A stretch of 64,000 bases of DNA, from contig CAVULO010000008.1 in NCBI GenBank assembly GCA_963742345.1, forward strand, positions 248,001 through 312,000. Direction: 5' to 3'. Shown piece by piece: positions 42,572 through 51,373 of the stretch; position 1 is the stretch's first letter, and every line of letters starts with the position of its first letter. This stretch comes from Pseudolabrys sp963742345 (GTDB taxonomy: Bacteria > Pseudomonadota > Alphaproteobacteria > Rhizobiales > Xanthobacteraceae). The position numbers and the translations under genes are program-made. The notes under the pieces are model-generated. The model had not been told where the DNA came from. It was given only the letters and a program-made list of their open reading frames with translations, and did no database searches.

Positions 42572-43879
42572 ATGGCTGAAGACCGTCAGCAACGCCGACT
42601 TGCCACGATCCTCGCCGCCGACGTATTCGGCTACAGCAGGCTCACGGCCGAAAATGAGGAAGATGCGCTGCGTACGCTCAAGGCGCATCGTGCTGTGATT
42701 GATCGGCTGATTGAGCGCCACGAAGGTCGCATCTTTAACACCGCGGGTGACAGCGTCCTCGCCGAATTTGGCTCGGCGGTGGAGGCGGTACGCTGTGCGA
42801 TCACGATCCAGGAGGAGTTGCGCGTTCGCAATGCGCAGATCGACGAGAATAGGCGGATGGACTTCCGCATCGGCATTAATGTTGGCGACGTGCTCGTCGA
42901 TCGCAACAATCTCTACGGCGATGGCGTCAATATCGCAGCACGGCTCGAAAGCATCGCCGCGCCGGGCAGTATCTGCATTTCCGGCAGCGTCTTCGCGCTG
43001 GTCAAAAACAAGCTGTCCTACGGTTTCGAAGATATCGGCTTGCAAACGATGAAGAACATTCCGGAGCCGGTGCCCGCCTTTCGGCTCGCTCCAAGCCTGA
43101 TCACAAAACAGGTACCGAGTGCGGCAAAGTCCGTCCGTAACTGGGGCTTGCCGATTGCGATGACGGTGGCAGTTGTCGCTATCGCCGGCGCCGGAATTTT
43201 CTATTCGAGCGAGCGCGGCAAAGACCGAATCGCAGTGCCTGTCGCGGCGCCTCCGGGAACATCCGCTCCACCGAGCCTACCAACTTCGCCTGCAGCACCT
43301 GCTGCGCCGACGCCCGAGCCTTTTGTGCCTGCCTTTACAACTCAAATCCTGAAAACCGAGCCAGCCATCGGTCAATTGCCGACCGGTGCCACAGTTCTGA
43401 TCGATGACGGTACTTGCCCGACCGGACAAATTAAAAAGATCGTTGGCGGCAACGTTACGACCGGTCAGCCGCGGGTTCGTTCATGCGTGCCACGTGCTGT
43501 CGATGCGCCACCGGTAGCTGCGCCGCCCGCTACGCCTGCGTTGCCCGCATCCACGCCGCCCCAATTGGACGCCGCCGCGCTTGAGCGCATGCGGCCCTAC
43601 GTCGGCAACTCTGTGGAGGGCATTTCAATTGGCACGGGCAAGCCCTTTGTGATGACGCTCAAGGCGGACGGCGAAGCGGAGGTCAAGATCGAGCTCGCCA
43701 CCGCCGGATTTTCCATGGATCGCGGGAGTTGGTGGATCGAACCCAACGGGCACTTCTGTGTCCGCTATGTGCGCTTTGCCGGCGGTAACCTCGTCTGTCG
43801 CGCGCTTGTGGTCGAAGGCGGCGGGGTCAAGGCCTACACTTGGGATCACCGACCGAATCCGTGGGTGTTCAAGAAATAA
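42572..43879 (+). CDS. class III adenylate/guanylate cyclase domain protein
   Basis: The 435-residue product has an N-terminal class III cyclase catalytic domain (about residues 10-175): RRLATILAADVFGYSRLTAENEEDAL with metal-binding Asp17, AGDSVLAEFGSAVEAV with Asp60, and FRIGINVGDVLVDRNNLYGDGVNIAARLESIA. A transmembrane helix (residues 192-210, GLPIAMTVAVVAIAGAGIFY) follows, then a Pro/Ala-rich linker and a C-terminal periplasmic part with Cys. The layout (cytoplasmic cyclase, helix, exported tail) is common in Bradyrhizobium and may couple an outer signal to cAMP. ATG 42572 is the likely start. Confidence 0.9.
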   Translation: MAEDRQQRRLATILAADVFGYSRLTAENEEDALRTLKAHRAVIDRLIERHEGRIFNTAGDSVLAEFGSAVEAVRCAITIQEELRVRNAQIDENRRMDFRIGINVGDVLVDRNNLYGDGVNIAARLESIAAPGSICISGSVFALVKNKLSYGFEDIGLQTMKNIPEPVPAFRLAPSLITKQVPSAAKSVRNWGLPIAMTVAVVAIAGAGIFYSSERGKDRIAVPVAAPPGTSAPPSLPTSPAAPAAPTPEPFVPAFTTQILKTEPAIGQLPTGATVLIDDGTCPTGQIKKIVGGNVTTGQPRVRSCVPRAVDAPPVAAPPATPALPASTPPQLDAAALERMRPYVGNSVEGISIGTGKPFVMTLKADGEAEVKIELATAGFSMDRGSWWIEPNGHFCVRYVRFAGGNLVCRALVVEGGGVKAYTWDHRPNPWVFKK

Positions 43880-44004
43880 GTATCGCGTGGTCTACGACGT
43901 GACGAGCACGCCGCCGGGCACGATTGAGCGGGAGCAGGGACGCTTGTAACGTCCGGGGCCGCCGCCTAGCCTCGGCTTAAAGCCTGCCCCGACGGTCAGC
44001 CGAC

Positions 44005-44923
44005 ATGAACAGATCACTTCTGGCGAACGTCGCGGCCTGCTGCGCCGCGCTGTGCGCCGGCACCAGCGTCGTGGTGACGCGTTTTGCCGTCGGCGAAATC
44101 GACCCAGTCACGCTCGCGTTCTATCGCTACGCGATCGCGATGATCTGTCTTTTGCCCGTGTTGCCTTTCGTCTGGCCGAAGGCGCGCGTTCCGGCCGCCG
44201 ACGTCATTACCATCGCGTTGCTGGGCGCGGTGTTCTTCGGATTCTTTCCTTGGGCTTTCAGCGCGGCGCTGCAATACACGACGGCAGCGCGCGGCGCGAT
44301 CGGCATTGCCACCATCCCGATCCAGACCCTGATCGTTGCGGCGATTTTCGGCCGCGAGAAGCTGACGCGCCGCAATCTTCTCAGCGTCGCTCTCGGATTT
44401 GCCGGCGTCGCGATCGTGTTCGGCCCGGAGGCGTATCGCGGCGAAGTGTCGCGCCACTGGCTCGGCGACGGGCTGATGCTTCTCGGCGGACTGAGTGCAG
44501 CGATCTATTCCGTCTTCGGCCGGCCGATGTTCGGCAAGCATGGCGCCATGTTTGTCATGGTGCTGGCCGTCGTCTTCGGCCTGTTCACGCTGACATTGCT
44601 CGCCGCCGCCAGCGGCGTCCTGACGAGCTGGCCGATCGTTCAGTCGAAGCGGCTGGATTGCCGTGATATTTCTCGGCACGCTCGGCGCCGCCATTCAATT
44701 CTCGCTTTTCACCTGGGCGCTGCGCTGGCTGCCGCCGTCTCGCGTCGTCATTTATCTGACGCTCAATCCGATCGTGGCGATCTTGCTCGCCAGCCTGTTC
44801 CTGGGTGAAACGGTGACACCGGTGCTGATTGCCGGACTTGTGTTTGTCATCGGCGGCATTTTCGTTGCCAACCAGCGCGCGGCCGCTGCAGGCGCCGGCG
44901 GTCCGCACACGCCAAAGGCGTGA
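44005..44923 (+). pseudogene. EamA/DMT family transporter, one frameshift
   Basis: The protein (about 305 residues when joined) is a ten-helix drug/metabolite exporter of the EamA type: helices start ANVAACCAALCAGTSVVVTRFAVGEIDPVTLAFYRYAIAMICL, with AIGIATIPIQTLIVAAIFGREKLTRRNLLSVALGFAGVAIVF in the middle. The second half (WIAVIFLGTLGAAIQFSLFTWALRWLPPSRVVIYLTLNPIVAILLASLFLGETVTP) is in another frame because of an extra C near 44653. It ends AAGAGGPHTPKA. The substrate is unknown. It is a single gene. Confidence 0.86.
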
Positions 44924-45428
44924 AGAGATTTCGCCCGTCATGGCGGTCCGTCTCGCACGCCATGCCAACCACGCACGCAGAGGTGCTCAAAGCCGAGCTG
45001 CTCAAGTTACATCGCAAATGTCCGGTATTGGCGCTAAGTGGACATCGATGCACGGTGCAGGAAACGGAGAGCGCTGGGAATTTAAGGTTGATGCTTTAGC
45101 TTAACGGGTTAGTTTCATTGCAGCGTCATCCCAAAGGAATAGCGTCCAGCACTGGGCAGCAGTCCCCTGCTGTCTGAACCTCCGAGTGCGAAGCCGTCAG
45201 GCGAGACCCCATCCCGTCTGGCGGCTTTGTTCGTTTTTAGCCCGGCTGAAACAGGCGACTTAACGTTACTTGGTCAGGTTACTCACCGGATCAGATCGCC
45301 GTGGCGAATGCGAGCGGCTACAGGTGTCGAGCCTTACGCAGCCGTACAATTTTGCATTTCAAGAAAAATAGGCTGCGGCATCCACCACAGTACGGAAGGC
45401 AGTGCTGTGCACTTTTAGGAGTTTCGCT
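44924..45428. other. gene-free region holding a short repeat and a candidate sRNA
   Basis: About 500 bases. It has an inverted ATGTCC/GGACAT element around 45017-45052, resembling similar short repeats near 38.7, 42.5 and 45.8 kb, then an undescribed segment ending with a hairpin/T-run terminator at 45193-45238. Between 45120 and 45193 the sequence can fold (CAGCAG-TCCC-CTGCTG) and carries a CCTCC motif. A coding gene is not visible. Confidence 0.5.
45193..45238 (+). terminator. intrinsic terminator, possibly of a small RNA
   Basis: GCCGTCAGGCG at 45193-45203 pairs along 11 positions with CGTCTGGCGGC at 45215-45225 when G-U pairs are allowed, and TTTGTTCGTTTTT follows. It is 270 bases beyond the EamA gene, so it may end either that transcript or a separate small RNA. 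Confidence 0.6.
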
Positions 45429-45734
45429 ATGCGTAAATTTGCGTGTGCGGCAATCGCCAGCGCATTCGTTGTCACGGCCGTTGCTCCAAATACCGCGTCC
45501 GCAGCGCCGGTGGCGCACCCGGCGGTGTTTGCAGCTTCCAGCTCAACTGCCGGAGCCTGGGCTGCTGGCGGCATCATTGGTGTCGCCGCTTTTCTCGTCA
45601 GCTATGATCTCATCCGCCGCACGACCTGCAGCGGCGATTTTATCAGCTTAGGCGGCCCGGGATTTACTGAACCGCTGCCGAATGGGAACGTCATGATTCC
45701 TCAATGCCCAAAGGGCAAGCACAAGAAACGCTAA
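45429..45734 (+). CDS. small exported membrane-associated protein
   Basis: The 101-residue product starts at ATG 45429 with TTAGGAG upstream. It has a signal peptide ending NTASA near residue 25, a second hydrophobic helix (AWAAGGIIGVAAFLVSYDLI), and a polar tail RRTTCSGDFISLGGPGFTEPLPNGNVMIPQCPKGKHKKR with two Cys. The layout matches a recurrent small protein type in Hyphomicrobiales, unnamed. A good terminator lies directly after it at 45768-45795, so it is probably a single-gene transcript. Confidence 0.7.
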   Translation: MRKFACAAIASAFVVTAVAPNTASAAPVAHPAVFAASSSTAGAWAAGGIIGVAAFLVSYDLIRRTTCSGDFISLGGPGFTEPLPNGNVMIPQCPKGKHKKR

Positions 45735-45767
45735 ACCGAAGCGCCCTATTCAAAGCATCCGTTGGAG

Positions 45768-45795
45768 AGACCGCCGAAGGGCGGTCTTTCTTTTT
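45768..45795 (+). terminator. intrinsic terminator after the 101-residue protein gene
   Basis: AGACCGCC at 45768-45775 pairs perfectly with GGCGGTCT at 45780-45787 around a GAAG tetraloop, followed by TTCTTTTT. It is a textbook Rho-independent terminator on the plus strand. Confidence 0.85.
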
Positions 45796-45879
45796 GCGAG
45801 GCAAATTTGCGCTATTGGCACACAGCGGACATCACGCGCGCCGCGCCGAGAACGAGTCGTTGGTTCGTGAAACGGCCGA

Positions 45880-46113
45880 CTACTTCCTGGCCGAAGGAGA
45901 GCGCCGGCTGGCGCGTCCTTTGCGGCGGGCCGGCCTGGAGGAAGCGGACATCGCGGTTTCTCGCTGCGCGGCCGCGAACTCGCCGAGCAGGACGAAAAGC
46001 GCGGACAAGAACAGCAACGGGATGCCGCCGCCGACCATCCCGACCGCAATCTTGATCGAAAGCGGATCCGTGATGCGGATCACGTGGCAAAAGAGGTCGA
46101 TTAGTTTTTCCAT
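45880..46113 (-). CDS. small membrane protein of unknown function
   Basis: The 77-residue product starts at ATG 46113 with GGGGGA upstream. It has an amphipathic start (EKLIDLFCHVIRITDPLSIKIAVGMV), a hydrophobic helix (GGGIPLLFLSALFVLLGEFAA), and a basic Ser/Arg-rich C-terminus (RPARRKGRASRRSPSARK). The hydrophobic segment fits one transmembrane helix with a cytoplasmic tail. No family is recognised, and part of the gene lies close to short repeat sequence, so confidence is moderate. Confidence 0.5.
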   Translation of the reverse strand: MEKLIDLFCHVIRITDPLSIKIAVGMVGGGIPLLFLSALFVLLGEFAAAQRETAMSASSRPARRKGRASRRSPSARK

Positions 46114-46338
46114 GTTGTCCCCCGAGGCAGGTGTTGAAGGCGAGCCCCCATTCTAACACGCACATCAGGCCAAGAAGCGGTCGCCGACGCGAGAGGTGGC
46201 GGACGCCGCTCACGGCTTTGGGACGCCGCAGAATATTCGTAAGAGATGTGACATTTGCAGGCCCTGCTACCGGGCTGCCAGCAACCCGTTTCTGCGGTGC
46301 GCGCTTGCGAGTGGAATGTGCAGAAAATCTCGTTTTAT

Positions 46339-46414
46339 TGGTGAGCGCGCAGGGACTCGAACCCTGGACCTACTGATTAAAAGTCAGTTGCTCTACCGCC
46401 TGAGCTACGCGCTC
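46339..46414 (-). tRNA. tRNA-Lys (anticodon TTT)
   Basis: Read on the minus strand the acceptor arm GAGCGCG pairs with CGCGCTC, followed by A and an encoded CCA at the 3' end. The D arm is GCTC..GAGC, the anticodon stem-loop CTGACTTTTAATCAG carries TTT, and the T arm contains the standard GGTTCGAGTCC. All four arms fold, and length is 76 with CCA. Confidence 0.97.
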
Positions 46415-46573
46415 GTCACCATGCGTATGGCCAGCTTATCGGGGTCATGCGCCAGGGGCCGGTGTAGGGGCGCTTGTCTGCCCGGTCAATAGGCGCATGC
46501 CACCTTCTTGAACTCGCGCAAGGCGCGAGATTTGCTAGACTAACGCCGCGGCCAACGCCGCCCGGAGATTGTC

Positions 46574-47741
46574 ATGCCGATCGTCAATCGTGTCGCCGAC
46601 CTGCACAGCGAAATCACCGCCTGGAGGCGCGATCTGCATACCCACCCTGAGCTGATGTTCGACGTGCACCGCACCGCCGGCACCGTCGCCGAGAAGCTCA
46701 AGGCTTTCGGTTGTGACGAGGTGGTGAGCGGCCTCGGCCGCACCGGTGTGGTCGGCGTCATCCACGGGCGCAAAGGTTCCTCAGACAAGACAATCGGATT
46801 GCGCGCCGACATGGATGCGCTGCCGATCGAGGAGGCCACTGATCTTCCATACAAGTCGACTGTTGCAGGCAAGATGCACGCCTGCGGCCATGACGGCCAT
46901 ACGGCCATGCTGCTCGGCGCAGCGCGTTATCTCACCGAGACTCGCAATTTTGCCGGCACGGCAGTGGTGATTTTCCAGCCGGCAGAAGAGGGCGGCGGCG
47001 GCGGCAAGGAAATGGTCGACGATGGGCTGATGGACCGTTTCGGAATCGGCGAAGTCTACGGCATGCACAATTATCCGGGCATGCCGGTCGGCGCCTTTGG
47101 CATTCGGCCCGGTCCGATGATGGCGGCGGCGGATGCGCTGACCATCGACATCGAAGGGGTTGGCGCGCATGCCGCGCGGCCGCATCTCGGTATCGATACG
47201 GTCCTGGTGGGGGCGCAAATCATCAATGCCGTCCAGTCGGTCGTGTCGCGCAACGTCGACCCGCTCAAGTCGGCCGTCGTGTCGATCTGCATGTTTCGTG
47301 CGGGCAATACCGACAATGTCATTCCGCAGACCGTCCAGCTGCGCGGTACCGCGCGCAGCCTTGCGGCGGACGTGCGCGATCTCCTGGAGAAGCGGTTGCC
47401 CATCGTGGTGGAGAACACCGCGGCGGCCTATGGCGCGAAAGCCAAGCTCACCTATCGGCGCGGCTATCCGGTGCTGGTCAATCACGAAAGGCAGACGGAG
47501 TTCGCCGCATCGGTGGCAAGCGCAGATTGCCGGCCAGGACAAAGTCGATACGTCACTGCCGCCGATGATGGGCGCGGAAGACTTCTCGTTCATGCTGAAC
47601 GCGCGGCCGGGCGCCTTCATCTGGGTCGGCAATGGCGATAGCGCCGGGCTGCATCATCCGGCTTACAATTTTAACGACGACGCGATTCCCTTCGGGACGT
47701 CGTATTGGGTGAAGCTGGTCGAAACCGCGCTGGCCGCGTAA
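46574..47741 (+). pseudogene. M20 family amidohydrolase (hippurate hydrolase-like), one frameshift
   Basis: The joined product of about 388 residues is an M20D metallopeptidase-type amidohydrolase. It has AWRRDLHTHPELMFDVHRTAGTV, the metal site KMHACGHDGHTAMLLGAARYL, the general-base region IFQPAEEGGGGGKEMVDDG and, in another frame, SLPPMMGAEDFSFMLNARPGAFIWVGNG with the last metal ligand. An extra A near 47518 causes the shift. Relatives cleave N-acyl or N-benzoyl amino acids or indole-amino acid conjugates. Start 46574 opens MPIVNRVADLHSEITA, with a weak ribosome-binding site. It is convergent with the glucan synthase gene. Confidence 0.9.
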
Positions 47742-47750
47742 TCGCAGCCA

Positions 47751-50408
47751 CTACTGAACCAGTTCGCCCGGCTTCGGGGCCGGGGCGGTGCGCGTGACTT
47801 CCGCCATCGTTGCGCTTCGCCGGGTGATCGGCAGCAATTCGGCGAAACGAGCCTCGAGGCTGCGCCAATACACGAAATCGTTGAGCCGCGTCCGCTCGAT
47901 CACCGCGAGGCCAACGGCTGCGATGAACGGCAGGCTCTGCACCAGGAGCACGACGGCGAAGATATTGATCTCGCGGATTTCCTTGACGTTCGTCACAACC
48001 AGCACGACTGCGCCGACGATCAGCAAGCCCGCAAGCACCGCCTCCCAGAAGGCGTGGAAGTCGGTCGAGCGCCGCATGCCGCCCTTGGACGTGCGCACGA
48101 ACGGCAGGTGATCCTTGATCACGCCGAAGCCGACCGCGCGCGCGACCGTCCACTGCACCGACATCGCCGCGAAGACCGAGCCGAGCAGCTGGCCCATCCG
48201 GGGGCGCACGCGCAGCTGGTAGAGCGTTATGAAATGCGCGACCGATACGATGAAGCTCACGATGATCGGCGCGGTGAGGATGCGGTCGGGCACGGCAATG
48301 TCGAGGAAGGCGACGACCGGCACCCAGATGATATTGAGGATGGCAACAACGACGCCGATGCTTTCGGCACCGAGCCAGTTGAGCCAGCCGAGCGCAAATT
48401 CACGCTTCTGCTCGCGCGTGAGCCGGCTCGCGCCCGGCAGGAAGCGGCGCCAGTGCTTCTTGAGAATCTGGAAGCCGCCATAGGCCCAGCGGTGCCGCTG
48501 CTTCTTGTAGGCCTCGAAGCTGTCCGGCAGCAGGCCGTGGCCGTAACGCTTGTTGGTGTAGTGCGCCTGCCAGCCAAGCTCGAGCAGCGTGAGGCCGAGA
48601 TCGGTGTCTTCGCAGATCGTGTCGCTCGACCATCCGCCGGCGGCTTCGATCGCTGCGCGGCGGATCAAGGCACATCGTGCCGTGCACGATGATGGCGTTG
48701 ACCTCGTTGCGCTGCACCATGCCGATGTCGAAGAAGCCGGCATATTCGCCGTTCATGGCGTGATGCATGAGGCTGCGTTCGCCGTCGCGGTGATCCTGCG
48801 GCGCCTGCACCAGGCCGACGGTCGGATCGCGGAACAGCGGCACCAGGTCCTTGAGCCAGTCCTGCTGCACGACATAGTCGGCGTCGATGACGCCGATCAC
48901 CTCCGCGTCGGCCGCGGTGTGGACGAGGGCGAGACGCAGCGCGCCGGCCTTGAAGCCGACGATGTTGTCGGCGCGTACGAACTTGAAGCGCTCGCCGAGC
49001 GACGCGGCAGTGCTCCTCGATCGGCAGCCACAGCGCCGGATCGGGCGTGTTGTTGATCACGACGATGCATTCGAAATTCGGATAATCGAGCCGCGCGACC
49101 GCGTCGAGCGTCTGCTTGAGCATCTCCGGCGGTTCGTTGTGGGCCGGAATGTGAATCGAGACCTTCGGCGCCGTCGCGTCGGGCGCGAGCGGCGGGCTTG
49201 CGATCAACCGAAGCGGCTTGCGGCCAAAGGCGATGGCCGCGATTTCCTCGATGCGCGCGAGCGCGATCACGATCAGCGGGATCAGCAACAGCATGCCAAG
49301 CCCAAGCGCGAAGGCGGCACCCGGCACGAAATAATGTCCGTTCCAGTAACCGAACACGGCCGCGAACCATGCGCCCACGATATTGGCCGCGCCGGCGAGC
49401 ATGGCCGCCTGCAACATTGTCACTGCGCTCATCGCGAGCAGCGGCAGCGACAACAGCACGCTCACCAGGATGGCGATCGCGGCAAGCCGCCAGTGATCGG
49501 GATCGGTGATCGGGCCGGTCCAGTCGAACTTCGGCTGACGCGCGGCATCGAACAGTCCCCAATAGGGACCGACACCGCCTTCGAAGATCTTCCACGGCTG
49601 ATCGATTGCTTCGACGATGTTGTAGTCGATGCCATAGGCCTCGGCGCGCGTGACGAAGTCGCGCAGCACCACGGCCTGCTCGATACGGCCGGGATTGGCG
49701 TTCTTGAGATTGTAGCCGGCGCTCGGCCAGCCGAACTCGGCGATGACGATGCGCTTGCCCGGATACGCCTGGCGCAGCTTGTCGTAGATCAACATCGCCT
49801 GATCGACAGCCTGCGTGTCGGAGAAGCCTTCCCAATAGGGCAGTATGTGCGCGGCGATATAGTCGACCGCCGAGACCAGCTCGGGATGCTCGATCCAGAC
49901 GTGCCAGATTTCGCCGGTGGTCACCGGGACGTTGGTCGAGCGCTTGACGCGCTGGATCATCTGGATCAGGTCGCTCACCTTCTGCTCGCCGCGGAAGATG
50001 GTTTCGTTGCCGACGATGATGCCGTTGATGTTGCTGTGACGCTTGGCGAGATCGATCACCGAGCGGATTTCGCGCTCGTTGCGATCCTGGTTCTTGTCGA
50101 TCCAGGCGCCGACCGTGACCCGCAATCCGAATTCGGAGGCGATGCCGGGCACGAGCTCGACGCCGCCGGTCGCGGAATAAGTGCGGATCGCGCGGGTGAG
50201 CGGCGCCAGCATTTTGAGATCGGCACGAATTTGCGCGGCACGCGCCTTGCCGCCGGAATCCGGATGCGCCGACCCTTCAAAGGGTGCGTAGGAAACGCTC
50301 GCGAGCTGGCCGTCGAAGTTGGGGGCGCGCAGACTTATCGCGCATTAACGCCCACAACCCAGCATGCACGCACGCCACGAGGGCGATCACGGCAGCAACG
50401 GTGCGCAT
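47751..50408 (-). pseudogene. NdvB-like beta-glucan synthase (GH17-like domain plus GT2), frameshifted
   Basis: The 884-residue product, joined across three inserted bases (about 50322, 49003, 48667), has an N-terminal membrane helix, a GH17-like domain (residues about 35-330, with ILPYWEGFSD and IVIAEFGWPSAG), several helices, then a GT2 domain: VSIHIPAHNEPPEML, the metal-binding DAD in GVIDADYVVQQDWL, CEDTDLGLTLLE and the QRHRW motif in KKQRHRWAYGGFQ, and further membrane helices. Bradyrhizobium NdvB makes periplasmic cyclic beta-(1,3)/(1,6)-glucans needed for hypo-osmotic growth and symbiosis. The start ATG at 50408 is set by the family N-terminus. Next come a small exported protein and an NdvC-like gene. 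Confidence 0.88.
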
Positions 50409-50595
50409 AGCACTCAAAACCAAGTGGGGCTGGATGGCAGACCCTCGAACCCGTCCCCTGGGCTCAGCCGAAACTCCGTCTGCAGGGATGCAGCGTAGCG
50501 CGGCATTAGGTAGATATTCAAGTAACTAGCCGACATGGCAAATCCTAGGCGCCCGCATGGCGCCCGAAAGAATTTTCTGTAGGAGCAAACGCGAG

Positions 50596-51096
50596 CTAGC
50601 GCTGAGTGGTTCCGCCGGAAGTGGCGGGCGGGGGCTGGGCGGCGGCTTCCGCCGGGGTCGGCTCCAGGCCGGGATTAAGCCAGCAGGCGTGCACCCGGCC
50701 GTTAAGGGTCTCCTGGGCCTTGGGATCGATGTTTCCCTGCCGGACCAGGCAGCGGAAAGTGGCCTGGATATGGGCGCTCGGGCAGCCGAAGCGGTCGTAA
50801 AGGTCGAGGTGGCGAAAGGCCGTATCGAGGTCGTCGCGCCACAGCAGGCTGACCACGCGACGGCCGAGCCAGACGCACTCCGGGTTGCCGGCCGGGCCGG
50901 TAAGGACACGCGAAGCCTCGGCGATTTCGTCGATCTTTTTCTGGCCTTCCTTGGCGGTGTCGGCGGCTGGCTTTTGCGGCTCGGGCGGCTTGCCATTGCC
51001 ACCACTCTGGGCGAAGGCCGCCGGAATTATAAGACCCAAGCCCGCAACGCAACAAAGCACGGCAGGAATCTGACGCAACTTGAGAGAAAACCGCAT
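50596..51096 (-). CDS. exported protein of the cyclic beta-glucan locus
   Basis: The 166-residue product has a signal peptide (IPAVLCCVAGLGLIIPAAFAQ), a Pro/Lys-rich stretch, and a helical core with four Cys: GNPECVWLGRRVVSLLWRDDLDTAFRHLDLYDRFGCPSAHIQATFRCLVRQGN and VHACWLNPGLEP. It ends in an Ala/Pro-rich tail. Proteins of this kind are annotated in Bradyrhizobium as beta-1,3/beta-1,6-glucan biosynthesis proteins because of their position next to ndvB and ndvC, which I recall rather than can check. It is transcribed toward ndvB with about 190 bases between and divergent from the NdvC-like gene. Confidence 0.8.
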   Translation of the reverse strand: MRFSLKLRQIPAVLCCVAGLGLIIPAAFAQSGGNGKPPEPQKPAADTAKEGQKKIDEIAEASRVLTGPAGNPECVWLGRRVVSLLWRDDLDTAFRHLDLYDRFGCPSAHIQATFRCLVRQGNIDPKAQETLNGRVHACWLNPGLEPTPAEAAAQPPPATSGGTTQR

Positions 51097-51373
51097 TGTC
51101 CCCGTCGGATGTTTGCTCTTGGACTGTCCGCTCGTCCTTGGGTCCTGTATTTGCGACCCGATTGGGACGCTAATACGGCGGTGATTTAACTGGTAAATCC
51201 GCCCTCGGTCCGGCGGCGTCTTAAGTGGAATTTGCCCGCAACAGACTTGGCCCCAACCGAAGAATTTTGTCCAGCTTAACCGCTTTCCTTGCTTAAGATC
51301 GGTCAGCTTGGCATGGGCGGCCTCGCACGATAAGCCGGTCCTGCGACTAGCGACGTCTCCAATTGGGTTTCCG

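Noticed and set aside
46131..46492. Plus-strand frames across 46.13-46.49 kb
   Set aside because: They run through the tRNA-Lys gene on the other strand; the ARTRTLDLL-type phrase is translated tRNA sequence.
48887..50410. 507-residue plus-strand frame across the glucan synthase gene
   Set aside because: The minus strand encodes clear GH17 and GT2 motifs; the plus frame is an Arg/Asp/His-rich shadow.
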